A DNA stretch of 64,000 nt, taken from positions 1 through 64,000 of the forward strand of contig NZ_JACWZY010000007.1 in the NCBI RefSeq assembly GCF_014699005.1, in the 5' to 3' direction. The DNA comes from Spirosoma profusum. Lineage in GTDB: Bacteria > Bacteroidota > Bacteroidia > Cytophagales > Spirosomataceae. Of this stretch, positions 26,521-35,916 are shown one piece after another (the first letter of the stretch is position 1; every line of letters begins with the position of its first letter). Both the position numbers and the translations under genes were made by a program. The notes under the pieces are model-generated. The model did not search any database. It had not been told where the DNA came from and was given only the letters and a program-made list of their open reading frames with translations.

Positions 26521-27093
26521 TTATTCGAGGGAAAGTGCTTGAACGGGCTGATTTTTTCGGAAGACAAACGTTTTTTTCTGACCCTGATATTGGAGATTGA
26601 CCATGTTTACCTGATCGTCGAAAAGCTCCATCAATACGTTCTGCTTCAGTAGACCCCCCCGAAAAGGTTCGTTATAGGGCATTTCCAGATAAAGCCAGTT
26701 CGCATCGGCTTCTATCTCATGACCGATGTACTTGATCGGCTTAGGCTGCTTTTGCGAAGTAACATAGCCAAAATGCGCCAGGACGTATTTTTCGATGAGT
26801 TCATCCTGTTTATCGTCCGGCCCCAGGCTAACCTTTGTCTTCGATGCTTCCGAAAGGGCTTTTTCAAAATCATCAGTAAAGATTCGAATACTGATTTCAA
26901 ATGTATGTTCCTTCGAATTAAACTGCATTTGGGTAACGCTGGCGTGGAAATCGTGCGCCGGACGGTTGCCACTAAACAGCAATCCTATTCCTAATCCACA
27001 CAAACACAACGTACACAACCGAAACACTACGTTCCAACTGTGTACTGTTACGTTTGTGCGTTTGATTATTTTAGAAAATGGCCTTAAACACAT
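26521..27093 (-). CDS. DUF6702-type protein with N-terminal membrane segment
   Basis: About 190 residues. After one hydrophobic segment (VVFRLCTLCLCGLGIGLLFSG) the mature part HDFHASVTQMQFNSKEHTFEISIRIFTDDFEKAL matches what I recall of the DUF6702 group found beside metallopeptidase genes in Bacteroidota. Function unknown. The ATG at 27093 overlaps the rseP end by 23 bp, implying coupling; a GTG at 27027 would give a shorter signal-like N-terminus. Cysteine-rich hydrophobic stretch precedes the mature domain. Confidence 0.6.
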   Translation of the reverse strand: MCLRPFSKIIKRTNVTVHSWNVVFRLCTLCLCGLGIGLLFSGNRPAHDFHASVTQMQFNSKEHTFEISIRIFTDDFEKALSEASKTKVSLGPDDKQDELIEKYVLAHFGYVTSQKQPKPIKYIGHEIEADANWLYLEMPYNEPFRGGLLKQNVLMELFDDQVNMVNLQYQGQKKTFVFRKNQPVQALSLE

Positions 27094-28387
27094 CGTTAAA
27101 AATGGCAAAAGCCATCAAGCCCAGCAGAACAACCATACCAACCCGTTGGGCGCCTTCCAGAAATTTATCGGACGGTTTACGGCCTGAAATAATTTCATAA
27201 CCCAGAATAGTCGCGTGACCACCATCGAGTGCCGGAATAGGCAGTATGTTAAAGAAGGCAAGTGCCATTGAGAGAAGTCCCGTTACCGTCCAGAAGCGAT
27301 CCCAGCGCCAGATGCCACCAAACAGATTCTGAGCAATACCAATCGGGCCGCTTATGGCTTTCGAAGCCGAAACCTCGCCCCGGAAAATTTTGCCAAACCC
27401 TTTGATGTTGTCATATACAACCTGAAACGCCCGTTGTGTTCCGACTGATAGTGCTTCGCCAAAGGTATATTCCTGTGTAGTCATTGGCAGGAGCATTTCC
27501 GGATAAAAGCCGATAGTTCCATCTGACGTAGTGGTCATTTTCAACGTATCAACTTTGCCGTTCCGGTTAACGGAAAGTGTCAGCGGCTTACTTTTGAGTG
27601 GTTTAACCGTCTCGGTAAATTCGTGGTAGAACTGAATTGGCTTACCGTTGGCACTGGTAATTACATCACCAACTTTCAAACCGGCTTTGGTGGCCGGTTG
27701 ACCCGGAGCCAGTTCACCTACTTTGAACGGTTCAATTGGTTCAATGAACTGCGCAGCTGATTTTTTATCCGCGATTTTATCGATGAAATCATTCGGAATA
27801 TCGATGTCCAGAACTTGGCCGTTACGTTCAACCGTATAGTAGCTATTGTCGCCTAAAAACACGTCTGAACTACGAACATCACTGAAATCGACAAGGAGTT
27901 TGCCATTCACTTTCAGGATTTTATCACCCGTTTTCAGACCGATACCCTGAGCAAGCTCATAAGCCACGATACCATATTTGGCATCTTTCGCAGCCAGATA
28001 CGTATTACCATTCTTGTAAGCCAGAATTACAAAAATCAGAATGCCGACTATTACATTGACAATGATACCGCCGAGCATCACAATCAATCTCTGCCAGGCC
28101 GGTTTCGATCTAAATTCATAGGGCTGAGGTTCCGTTTCGGTATGAGTTGTGTCAAGCGACTCGTCGATCATCCCTGAAATTTTCACGAACCCGCCGAGTG
28201 GAATGGCTCCTACGCCATATTCGGTTTCACCCCGTTTAATGCTCCAGATTTTGGGCGGGAACCCAATAAAATATTGCTCTACCCGCATACCAAAAGCTTT
28301 GGCTGCCAGCAAATGACCCAGTTCGTGTAATCCAACCAAAATAGACAGGCCGAGAATAAGCTGGCCAACCATCACTAAAATTTCCAT
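27071..28387 (-). CDS. rseP: RIP metalloprotease RseP (site-2 protease family)
   Basis: Membrane-embedded zinc protease acting in regulated intramembrane proteolysis of anti-sigma factors and signal peptides. 438 residues: first membrane helix with HELGH (zinc ligands and catalytic Glu), a periplasmic PDZ region (GELAPGQPATKAGLKVGDVI), and the late helix NILPIPALDGGH with the third zinc ligand. Normal length. It lies between dxr and the DUF6702 gene, all on the minus strand. Confidence 0.95.
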   Translation of the reverse strand: MEILVMVGQLILGLSILVGLHELGHLLAAKAFGMRVEQYFIGFPPKIWSIKRGETEYGVGAIPLGGFVKISGMIDESLDTTHTETEPQPYEFRSKPAWQRLIVMLGGIIVNVIVGILIFVILAYKNGNTYLAAKDAKYGIVAYELAQGIGLKTGDKILKVNGKLLVDFSDVRSSDVFLGDNSYYTVERNGQVLDIDIPNDFIDKIADKKSAAQFIEPIEPFKVGELAPGQPATKAGLKVGDVITSANGKPIQFYHEFTETVKPLKSKPLTLSVNRNGKVDTLKMTTTSDGTIGFYPEMLLPMTTQEYTFGEALSVGTQRAFQVVYDNIKGFGKIFRGEVSASKAISGPIGIAQNLFGGIWRWDRFWTVTGLLSMALAFFNILPIPALDGGHATILGYEIISGRKPSDKFLEGAQRVGMVVLLGLMAFAIFNDVFKAIF

Positions 28388-28543
28388 GTATTCAAAACAG
28401 GGGTAAACTCAAATTTAAGATTAATTAACGAAAGCATATCTGCTTAAACTCACATTTCGAGGTAGATTATTACCTCTGAACCAGTCGCGCTTTATGTATT
28501 GTGATGGTAAAAACGCTACGTTGGGGTGATATAATGCAAACAG

Positions 28544-29716
28544 CTAAACAAAACTTTTAATTCGCTCGGTAGCTAGTTGACGAGCTGCTTCGTCGGTACG
28601 TACGTAATCGTCATACGTGGGGTGTTGCACAAAAGCCGTTTTGGATAAACAGGCTTCAATGATTTCCGAAATCTCCAGGAACGTAATACGGTCGTGCAGG
28701 AAGGCATCGACAGCAACTTCATTAGCAGCATTGATGATACAGGGTGCGTTACCGCCCTTCTCAAGCGCATCGAACGCCAGTTGCAGGTTGCGGAACGTAT
28801 CAAGGTCGGGCTGCTCAAACGTTAGCGACGGATAATCCATAAAATTGAACCGGGGCAGGTCAGATTTCAGGCGGTTTGGATAGCCAAGTGCAAATTGAAT
28901 CGGTAGTCGCATATCAGGCAAACCCATTTGTGCTTTCAGACTGCCATCTTCGAACTGAACCAGCGAATGAATGATGCTCTGCGGATGAACTACTACGTCA
29001 ATCTGGCCGGGGCGAAGGCCGAACAACCATTTGGCTTCGATGACTTCCAAGCCTTTGTTCATCAACGTAGCAGAGTCAATCGTGATTTTCGCCCCCATTG
29101 TCCAGTTGGGGTGCTTAAGGGCTTGCGCTTTCGTTACGTTCGCTAAAAACTCCCGCGATCTCCCCCGGAATGGCCCACCCGACGCCGTGAGAATAATTTT
29201 CTCAATCGGATTATGAAACTCGCCAACCAGACATTGAAAAATAGCAGAATGCTCAGAATCAACGGGATAAATATTAACTCCTTTCTGGGCGGCTAGTCGC
29301 GTAATGATTTCACCCGCTACAACTAAGGTCTCTTTATTGGCAAGCGCAATGGATTTTCCGGCTTCAATGGCTTTGATGGTAGGTAACAGACCTGCATAGC
29401 CAACCATGGCAGTTAGCACCATATCAATTGTATCCATCTGCACAACAGAAGCAATGGATTTAGCCCCAGCGTACACTTTAATGCCAAGTGGGTCGAGAGC
29501 GGAGAAAACCTGATCGTAGCGGTCTTCATTGCAGATAACCACTACGTTCGGTTTGAGGTCAACAGCCTGCTGAATAAGCAGTTCGGAGTTGTTATTCGTA
29601 GTTAATACTTCAACCTGAAATTGGTCGGGGTATGCCTTCACCACCTCAACGGCCTGTGTACCAATGGAACCCGTTGAGCCAAGAATGGCGATATGGCGTT
29701 TTTTATGTTCAGTCAT
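28544..29716 (-). CDS. dxr: 1-deoxy-D-xylulose 5-phosphate reductoisomerase
   Basis: NADPH-dependent step of the methylerythritol phosphate pathway of isoprenoid synthesis. 390 residues, normal length. N-terminal NADPH motif ILGSTGSIGTQAVEV; LANKETLVVAGE; metal and substrate residues in PVDSEHSAIFQCL; and NKGLEVIEAKWLF. Its ATG overlaps the stop of the upstream HNH gene by 4 bp (ATGA), so in this strain its translation is coupled to the inserted cassette. Confidence 0.96.
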   Translation of the reverse strand: MTEHKKRHIAILGSTGSIGTQAVEVVKAYPDQFQVEVLTTNNNSELLIQQAVDLKPNVVVICNEDRYDQVFSALDPLGIKVYAGAKSIASVVQMDTIDMVLTAMVGYAGLLPTIKAIEAGKSIALANKETLVVAGEIITRLAAQKGVNIYPVDSEHSAIFQCLVGEFHNPIEKIILTASGGPFRGRSREFLANVTKAQALKHPNWTMGAKITIDSATLMNKGLEVIEAKWLFGLRPGQIDVVVHPQSIIHSLVQFEDGSLKAQMGLPDMRLPIQFALGYPNRLKSDLPRFNFMDYPSLTFEQPDLDTFRNLQLAFDALEKGGNAPCIINAANEVAVDAFLHDRITFLEISEIIEACLSKTAFVQHPTYDDYVRTDEAARQLATERIKSFV

Positions 29717-30300
29717 TTCGTTTTCGCTAAGTCAAAATTGACTTTGACATTCAATTCTTCTTCGATGGCGCGGATAAAGTAAAGCCCATCGGGGTCAGTT
29801 TGCAATAAGTCATCTATAAAATCCTGATTACCTTTTCCTGAAAACTCAATTGTGCTTTTGATGCGCTGGACGTACCTCTTACGGGTATCTGCAAGATAGG
29901 GATCATCTAATTTTAGCAAACGTATCAGATTATTTGCTTCTGTGTCTGTAGGATTAGCATCATATTCGCCATCAGCGTAAACGATACGTTGCTCGAAGTC
30001 ATGGGCAGTAGGAGATAAAACGGGCTGATAGTCTGCCCACTTCTTACCTTTTTCGCTATTCCACTGTGCTTTAACCAGAAACCAATTGTCATAATTGTCA
30101 TCTGGAGTTCCTTTGAGCGTGGGATTAAAATGTTCAATATCCTTTTTGTCAACTCGGCCTAAGTACGTTTCCGTATAAGCGCAGATATTAAATTGTTCAT
30201 CACAAAGTGCTTGTGCTAGTTTTTTATTATCTCCGCCGTTTTTGTAGGTAAGTTTCTTCTTAAGAACTTCTGAATCGGCTGGCTTATTAATACGTCGCAT
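29713..30300 (-). CDS. HNH-like nuclease, PtuB-like
   Basis: 195 residues, probable effector of a two-gene ATPase/nuclease pair. The HNH core is recognisable: DIEHFNP (His57), YDNWFLV (Asn72) and WNSEKG (Asn81, Lys84). In PtuB and related families this core is flanked by CxxC pairs. Here the first reads CAYTE (Cys40, Thr43) and the second has KAQW before NSEKG, so three of four zinc cysteines are missing. It starts 5 bp after the ATPase gene and ends overlapping dxr. It could instead be a non-defensive HNH protein, but the ATPase partner favours Septu-like defence. Confidence 0.6.
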   Translation of the reverse strand: MRRINKPADSEVLKKKLTYKNGGDNKKLAQALCDEQFNICAYTETYLGRVDKKDIEHFNPTLKGTPDDNYDNWFLVKAQWNSEKGKKWADYQPVLSPTAHDFEQRIVYADGEYDANPTDTEANNLIRLLKLDDPYLADTRKRYVQRIKSTIEFSGKGNQDFIDDLLQTDPDGLYFIRAIEEELNVKVNFDLAKTK

Positions 30301-30305
30301 TCAAC

Positions 30306-31652
30306 TCAGAAATTATACCGATTACCTAGCTCAATACGTTTGGCGATTAATTCATTTTTTCTTTTATCGTCCGTTTCCTGTCGAATCATCGACCCTAAAC
30401 GGCGATATTCCTGATGCGCTTCCAATCCTTCATCAAGCATTAATTCATTTAAGCCAAAATCTTGGCGTAAAACATCATTCGGATCATCGCCAATTGGAGC
30501 GACGCCGTTACGACATTTCACCTCGCCGATCTCATTAAAGTATAAAATGAATCTCTCGCATGGCTCAAAGGCTGAGGCAATAATAGGCGAATGAGTAGCA
30601 AAAAAGAATTGCGCTTTGGGAGCGAGAGAAGTGTAATGTTTTATCAATTCACGCTGGATATCAGGGAATAGTGAACGCTCTGGTTCATCAAAAAGGATGA
30701 CACCATTATTAATTTTGATTTTATAGATGGGGATTGACGTTGCTAATAATTGTTTGACGCCTGTACTCAGGTATCTACCTGAAATTTGTTCGTTATAATT
30801 AGTTTTCAGTACTAATCTAGATTCAGTTCCATCAGTATCAACCTCTAAATAAAGTAGATTAAGAATTTGATTTAAACAGTTTTCTGCTAGATCAGCCCTT
30901 GGGTTAGGATGTTCTTTTTGCCATTGACTGATTTGAGTAATTAATCGACTCTCACTAAATGAGTTTTTGCTTACTAAATTGGCTGCAAATTGCTTTAATT
31001 CATTATCGTAAAGATCTATATCACCTAGTATAGTTGACCACAGAACTTCAGAAGGGTATTCACTTAGCCCTAGTATTGGTTCCTCAATTTTTGTGTCAGA
31101 AAAGCTAGAGGCCTGACCCTTTATTGAGACTATATTCCTATCTGTTGAATCGCGCTCTTCAAGAAGGTTTTTAGATGTACTAACCGCAGCCTCATCGATA
31201 TACAAAGCTAGTTTCTCGGTACGTGTTAATTCTTTTAAATTATTATAGATTTTTAAATCATTAAGCCAGTGAAACCCTGCAGTTGCATATAATGATTTTT
31301 CGTCCAAGTCTTTCCAATCAGCAACTTTTTCAAACACAGAGTTGTCTAACGTAATTTCATTTTCTATATACGAGCAACGGATAGTAACATTTCGAAAAGT
31401 TTTATACGGTTCGTCGTTTAGATCTATTTGCTTGTTGCCTAATCTTTGAAAACTTGTGCTTACAACTTGAAAAAAATCCCAAATTGTATTCAATAATGTC
31501 GTCTTCCCTGTCCCACTTTGTCCAATAAAGCATACCTTCTCCAAAGGTTTACCACGCTTACTTTCATCGTGATAATCTTCAGGATATGTAAAATCAAACT
31601 TGATATTTTTAAATTGGCGGTATTCGCCAATGTTGATGCCGGTTATTTTCAT
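30306..31652 (-). CDS. AAA ATPase, PtuA/OLD-like
   Basis: 448 residues from the ATG at 31652. ABC/SMC-like head: aromatic N-terminal strand (INIGEYRQFKNIKF), Walker A GQSGTGKTT (Lys50), a signature-like YLSTGVKQLL, Walker B GVILFDEPERSLFPDIQ and an H-loop FFFATHSPIIAS. A long variable insertion lies between Walker A and the signature. No TOPRIM domain is present, which separates it from OLD nucleases and fits PtuA. The gene is visibly AT-richer than its neighbours and low in the ACGTA motif, suggesting transfer. It begins 2 bp after the GH3 gene and is followed by the HNH gene after 5 bp. No reverse transcriptase is nearby, so it is not a retron. Confidence 0.72.
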   Translation of the reverse strand: MKITGINIGEYRQFKNIKFDFTYPEDYHDESKRGKPLEKVCFIGQSGTGKTTLLNTIWDFFQVVSTSFQRLGNKQIDLNDEPYKTFRNVTIRCSYIENEITLDNSVFEKVADWKDLDEKSLYATAGFHWLNDLKIYNNLKELTRTEKLALYIDEAAVSTSKNLLEERDSTDRNIVSIKGQASSFSDTKIEEPILGLSEYPSEVLWSTILGDIDLYDNELKQFAANLVSKNSFSESRLITQISQWQKEHPNPRADLAENCLNQILNLLYLEVDTDGTESRLVLKTNYNEQISGRYLSTGVKQLLATSIPIYKIKINNGVILFDEPERSLFPDIQRELIKHYTSLAPKAQFFFATHSPIIASAFEPCERFILYFNEIGEVKCRNGVAPIGDDPNDVLRQDFGLNELMLDEGLEAHQEYRRLGSMIRQETDDKRKNELIAKRIELGNRYNF

Positions 31653-31654
31653 TA

Positions 31655-33157
31655 TCAAACCGTTTTTTCTGTTTCCAACAAACTCTCCGCAATCTTCCGA
31701 TCATTGCTCAAACGGGGCACTTTATTTTGACCACCCAACTTTCCTTGTGACTTCATATACCGTTGAAAGGCACCACGTGGCAAACTCGTCAGACGTAGCG
31801 GTTGCAGAATTGAGCCGGTTATGAGGTCGTCGTAATAAACGTTCAACTCCGTCAGGCGCGTATCTACGTCGTGGGCGAAGGCTGCTACGTTGTTTGGGGG
31901 CGTAGCGAACTCAACGAGCCATTCATGGTAGGGGAGTCCTTCTTTGGGACTGACCATCGGCGCTACGGTAAATTCAACGACTTCGGTTTCGGGGTGTTTA
32001 TGCATAGCATCTTTGAGCGCCTTCTCCACTTCTTCGCCAATGACATGTTCGCCGAAGGCTGAAATGAAGTGTTTGATACGTCCCGTCACCAGCAGCCGAT
32101 ACGGTTCCCGCGATACGAATTTAACAGTATCACCGAGCGAGTAGCCCCATAAACCCGCGTTGTTGTTGATGACTACTGCATAGTTTTTACCTAGCTCTAC
32201 GTCGCCAATGGTCAAACGCTGTGGATTTTCGGTAAAAAACTCGTCGGCGGGAATGAATTCATAAAAGATACCACTGTTTAAGAGCAACAGCAAACCCTCT
32301 TCGGTCTGCGAATCCTGAAAGGCGATGAAGCCCTCCGAAGCAGGGTATGTTTCAATAGAGTCGATACGTTTGCCGATGCTTTCGTACAGTTTGGCACGGT
32401 ACGGTTCAAAATTCACACCACCGTACACAAACAGCGAAAATTCGGGAAATACGTCTTTGATAAGCTTTCCAGTACGTTCCTGAATCCGGTCGAAATACAT
32501 CTGAACCCAGGGCGGAATCCCCGAAATCAGCGACATCGGCTGCGGCAGCGTTTCGTCGATGATACGTTCAAGTTTGGTTTCCCAGTCGTCAATCATATTC
32601 GTTTCGTAGCTGGGTAGCTGATTGGTACGTAGGTAAGCCGGTACGTGGTGATTCACAATTCCTGACAATCGCCCAATATTAATACCTGCTTTCTGGGTGA
32701 GTTCGGGGCTGCCCGACAGAAAAATCAGCTTTTGGTCCAGAAAATCGCTTTCACCCGTTTCATTGACGTAGTTCAGCAGAGCATCGCGGGCTGAGTTGAT
32801 GTGATTAGGAATCGATTCCTGCGTAATCGGAATGTATTTCGTTCCCGACGTAGTACCCGACGTTTTCGCAAAATACAAGGGTTTCCCTTTCCATAACACG
32901 TCGGTTCCGCCGTTCAGAATTTGCTCGATGTAGGGTTTGAGGTCTTCATAGTCGCGAACGGGGACGGCCTGCCGAAATTCGTCTATTGTCCTTACGTCTT
33001 TCAGCGCATGGTCGCGACCAAAAACGGTGTTACGTCCTGTTTCAATTAATCGTTGAAACCAGCGTTGCTGGGCTTCGATGGGCTGATACATCCAGGCTTG
33101 TTGCCGCTCCACTACCCACTTTGCCAATGGCTTACTCAAAACCGAACGAATTCCCAT
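31655..33157 (-). CDS. GH3-family adenylate-forming enzyme
   Basis: About 500 residues. Carries GH3 features: YFAKTSGTTSGTKYIPIT (ATP-binding loop), FVYGGVNFEPY, TYPASEGFIAFQ and YAVVINNNAGLWGYSLGDTV, then RIKHFISAFGEHVIGEEVEKAL. Plant GH3 enzymes join amino acids to hormones; bacterial homologues are common in Bacteroidota and their substrates are mostly unknown. I chose ATG 33157 (MGIRSVLSKPLAKW); ten further residues upstream look non-coding. It is divergent from mreB. Confidence 0.85.
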   Translation of the reverse strand: MGIRSVLSKPLAKWVVERQQAWMYQPIEAQQRWFQRLIETGRNTVFGRDHALKDVRTIDEFRQAVPVRDYEDLKPYIEQILNGGTDVLWKGKPLYFAKTSGTTSGTKYIPITQESIPNHINSARDALLNYVNETGESDFLDQKLIFLSGSPELTQKAGINIGRLSGIVNHHVPAYLRTNQLPSYETNMIDDWETKLERIIDETLPQPMSLISGIPPWVQMYFDRIQERTGKLIKDVFPEFSLFVYGGVNFEPYRAKLYESIGKRIDSIETYPASEGFIAFQDSQTEEGLLLLLNSGIFYEFIPADEFFTENPQRLTIGDVELGKNYAVVINNNAGLWGYSLGDTVKFVSREPYRLLVTGRIKHFISAFGEHVIGEEVEKALKDAMHKHPETEVVEFTVAPMVSPKEGLPYHEWLVEFATPPNNVAAFAHDVDTRLTELNVYYDDLITGSILQPLRLTSLPRGAFQRYMKSQGKLGGQNKVPRLSNDRKIAESLLETEKTV

Positions 33158-33299
33158 GGTAGCGCAAAAGTAATGTATAATGAACAACGTATAATGAATA
33201 ATGGATTATTGGATTAAACACACTATTTATAAATCGTTATTCATTTGACATTATCCATTTTTCATTTTCGTATTGAATGACTTTCTCTTGAATAATCTC

Positions 33300-33307
33300 T
33301 ATTTTTG
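33300..33307 (+). promoter_or_regulatory. -7 element upstream of mreB
   Basis: TATTTTTG, a full TAnnTTTG match, 53 bp before the mreB ATG. The nearest TTG (33273-33275) is 24 bp upstream, slightly longer than the usual spacer. Confidence 0.45.
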
Positions 33308-33360
33308 CACACTTTTCAAAAAATCAGTACTCGTAATAAGGCGTTCTGCGTCAACCTATA

Positions 33361-34386
33361 ATGGGACTTTTTAATTTTCTTACCAGCGACATTGCGATTG
33401 ACCTGGGCACGGCGAATACCTTGATTATTCACAAGGACCGGATTGTGGTGGATGAGCCTTCGATTATTGCAATGGACAAGGTCAGCGGAAAAGTGCTGGC
33501 TATTGGTCATAAGGCCATGCAAATGCATGAAAAGACCAATGAAAATATCAAGACCATTCGTCCCCTTAAAGATGGTGTAATTGCCGACTTTACAGCCGCC
33601 GAATTGATGATTCGGGGCATGATAAAGATGATTGATACGGGCAGCAAGCTCTTTTCACCGTCGCACCGGATGGTTATCTGTATTCCATCGGGTATTACGG
33701 AGGTGGAGAAGCGGGCTGTTAAAGACTCGGCCGAACACGCTGGTGCCAAAGAAGTATACATGGTACACGAGCCGATTGCAGCCGCGATAGGTATCGGTAT
33801 CGACATTACCCAGCCTAACGGGACGATGATTGTCGACATTGGTGGCGGAACTACCGAAATTGCCGTGATTGCCCTCTCGGGGATTGTTTGCGAACAGTCG
33901 ATACGTATCGCGGGCGACGTATTTACACGTGACATCGTGGATTACATGCGTCGCGAACATAACCTGCTTATCGGTGAGCGGTCGGCGGAGCAGATCAAGA
34001 TGGAAGTTGGCTCGGCTCTGCCTGAACTCGATAACCCACCGGCCGATTACGAAATCCGCGGTCGTGACTTGATGACGGGGATTCCGAAAGAAATTAAAGT
34101 GACGTATAGTGAAATCGCTTACTCACTCGACAAGTCGATTTCGAAAATTGAAGAAGCTACGATGAAGGCGCTCGAAATTTCGCCACCGGAATTGTCGGCT
34201 GATATTTATACGAATGGTATTCACCTGACGGGTGGTGGCGCTTTGCTGCACGGTCTCGACAAACGACTGGGCGCGAAAACAAAACTGCCGATTCACGTAG
34301 CCGACGATCCGCTCAAGGCCGTTGTGAAAGGAACGGGTGAGGTGATTAAGAATCTGGATTTATACAAATCTGTTCTGATTAGCTAA
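33361..34386 (+). CDS. mreB: Rod-shape protein MreB (bacterial actin)
   Basis: 341 residues, normal length. Forms membrane-associated filaments that guide lateral cell-wall synthesis. Actin-fold nucleotide motifs are all present: DIALDLGTANT-like IDLGTANTLI, DIGGGTTEIAVIA (phosphate 2) and LTGGGALLHGLDKRL (adenosine). First gene of mreBCD. Confidence 0.97.
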   Translation: MGLFNFLTSDIAIDLGTANTLIIHKDRIVVDEPSIIAMDKVSGKVLAIGHKAMQMHEKTNENIKTIRPLKDGVIADFTAAELMIRGMIKMIDTGSKLFSPSHRMVICIPSGITEVEKRAVKDSAEHAGAKEVYMVHEPIAAAIGIGIDITQPNGTMIVDIGGGTTEIAVIALSGIVCEQSIRIAGDVFTRDIVDYMRREHNLLIGERSAEQIKMEVGSALPELDNPPADYEIRGRDLMTGIPKEIKVTYSEIAYSLDKSISKIEEATMKALEISPPELSADIYTNGIHLTGGGALLHGLDKRLGAKTKLPIHVADDPLKAVVKGTGEVIKNLDLYKSVLIS

Positions 34387-34392
34387 TTTTTG

Positions 34393-34463
34393 TAGCCTGA
34401 ACGCTACGTTCGGGTATCTGGTTTGAAGTATCGAACGGATATCCGGACGTAGCGTCCAGGCTA
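34393..34463. repeat. Inverted repeat, TAGCCTG family (mreB-mreC gap)
   Basis: Arms 34393-34417 and 34439-34463 pair over 25 bp with three mismatches. The ends read TAGCCTG(A/G)ACGCTACGT. A related repeat lies between mreD and the next gene at 35917-35985. Confidence 0.8.
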
Positions 34464-34478
34464 TTTTCTTTACTCACA

Positions 34479-35315
34479 ATGAGTGAATTAGTTGATTTTT
34501 TTCTCCGAAGTCGAAACTTCATTTTGTTTGTGTTGCTGGAAGTACTTTGCTTTTACTTCATCATCAACACCAGCAATTATTGGGGCGTTACGTACTTCAA
34601 TACGTCGAATCGCTACGCGGCTCAGTTGCTGGCGTGGTCGAATGCGGCTAACCAATACGCCAGTCTGCGGAAAGTAAATGCTGATCTGGCACTTGAAAAT
34701 CAACAGCTTCACCAGCGACTTACTCAACTTATCCAAAGCAAGCCGGCGTCTCCAGTCGAATATCAGGCCGATTCGGCGTTTGCTGACCGATTTAAGTTCA
34801 CGGTGGCTAAAGTGGTCAATAACACCACACAGTTTGCCAACAATTATATTACTATCGACAAAGGCTCCGACGATGGTATCCGGCCAGGCATGGGTGTGAT
34901 TTCGCCAACTGGAGTAGTAGGAAAAGTGAAGGTTTGTAACCAGCATTTCTCAGTTATTACGTCTATTCTGCATTCCGAATTTCTAGTGTCTTCGAAGCTG
35001 GTTAAAGCAGGTGAAATCGGTTCGGCGAAGTGGGACGGCGTAGATCCTCACATAATAGAGCTGGATGCCATTCCTCGTTATAAACCGGTTAGTAAAGGTG
35101 ATTCAGTTGTGACTTCGGAGTTTAACTCAACGTTTCCCCCTGGTATTCTGGTCGGACGAGTACGTACGGTAGGCGTACAACCCAACCAGACGTTCCATGC
35201 TCTTACGCTGGATCTGGCTACCAACTTCAGTAATCTGTCGTTCGTGTATGTTGTTGAAAATAAGTTGCGCGATTCGCAGGACCAGTTAGAAAAACAAATT
35301 GAAACGGAAAAATGA
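34479..35315 (+). CDS. mreC: Rod-shape protein MreC
   Basis: 278 residues: one N-terminal membrane helix (FILFVLLEVLCFYFIINT), a coiled coil (LRKVNADLALENQQLHQRLTQ), then the double beta-barrel periplasmic domain with VITSILHSEF- and GDSVVTSEFNSTFPPGILVG-type sequences. It links MreB and the periplasmic synthases. Confidence 0.92.
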   Translation: MSELVDFFLRSRNFILFVLLEVLCFYFIINTSNYWGVTYFNTSNRYAAQLLAWSNAANQYASLRKVNADLALENQQLHQRLTQLIQSKPASPVEYQADSAFADRFKFTVAKVVNNTTQFANNYITIDKGSDDGIRPGMGVISPTGVVGKVKVCNQHFSVITSILHSEFLVSSKLVKAGEIGSAKWDGVDPHIIELDAIPRYKPVSKGDSVVTSEFNSTFPPGILVGRVRTVGVQPNQTFHALTLDLATNFSNLSFVYVVENKLRDSQDQLEKQIETEK

Positions 35316-35320
35316 GTTGT

Positions 35321-35374
35321 TAGTCGCTAGTCGTAAGTCATTAGTCATGAGTAATTTATTCAGACTAGCGACTA
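35321..35374. repeat. Repeat-rich spacer between mreC and mreD
   Basis: TAGTCGCTAGTC (35321-35332) and GACTAGCGACTA (35363-35374) are complementary; between and beyond them variants of AGTC(G/A) recur (to about 35398). It combines tandem and inverted repetition in about 85 bp. Confidence 0.6.
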
Positions 35375-35408
35375 GCGACCGGCAACTGACGACTAGTGGC
35401 TACATAAA

Positions 35409-35915
35409 ATGACTTTTCGCGAAATCGTAACGACTTCACTATTGTTTCTGCTGTACCTCGTATTGCAAATTCTGCTCATGCGAAATATAGTTCTGTTCGA
35501 TTACGCCTTCTGTTTTGCTTACATCGCCTGTATTCTGCTGCTGCCCAACGAAACCAGCCTGACCTGGTTGCTGATTATCGCTTTTGTGACAGGCATCATC
35601 ATTGATACGTTCTATAATACGTTGGGAATGCACGCGGCTGCTACGGTGCTGATGGCCTATTGTCGACCCTTGGTGGTACGTTCTCAAATCGACGTACCGG
35701 GTTTAGAAACACGTATCGAATTTTCATTGCAGGAATTGGGCACGGGCGCCTTTTTTCGCTACGTATTGATTCTGGCCCTGATCCATCATCTTACTCTGTT
35801 TTTCATCGAAGCCAGCAGTCTGACGCTCATTATTCCGACCCTCATTCGCGTTGGTGCCAGCACGCTTTTTACAACGATAAGTATCGTCCTGATTCAATTC
35901 TTCACCCGAAACTAA
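35409..35915 (+). CDS. mreD: Rod-shape protein MreD
   Basis: 168 residues with five to six hydrophobic segments, e.g. LLFLLYLVLQILLM and WLLIIAFVTGIIIDTFYNTLGMHAAATVLMAY, the Bacteroidota MreD pattern. Integral inner-membrane partner of MreC. The usual next genes mrdA and rodA are not present; a methionine sulfoxide reductase gene follows instead. Confidence 0.85.
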   Translation: MTFREIVTTSLLFLLYLVLQILLMRNIVLFDYAFCFAYIACILLLPNETSLTWLLIIAFVTGIIIDTFYNTLGMHAAATVLMAYCRPLVVRSQIDVPGLETRIEFSLQELGTGAFFRYVLILALIHHLTLFFIEASSLTLIIPTLIRVGASTLFTTISIVLIQFFTRN

Positions 35916-35916
35916 T

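Noticed and set aside
30306..31652. Retron or OLD-nuclease interpretation of the ATPase
   Set aside because: No reverse transcriptase or msr/msd-like sequence nearby and no TOPRIM domain in the protein; the HNH partner fits a Septu-like pair better.
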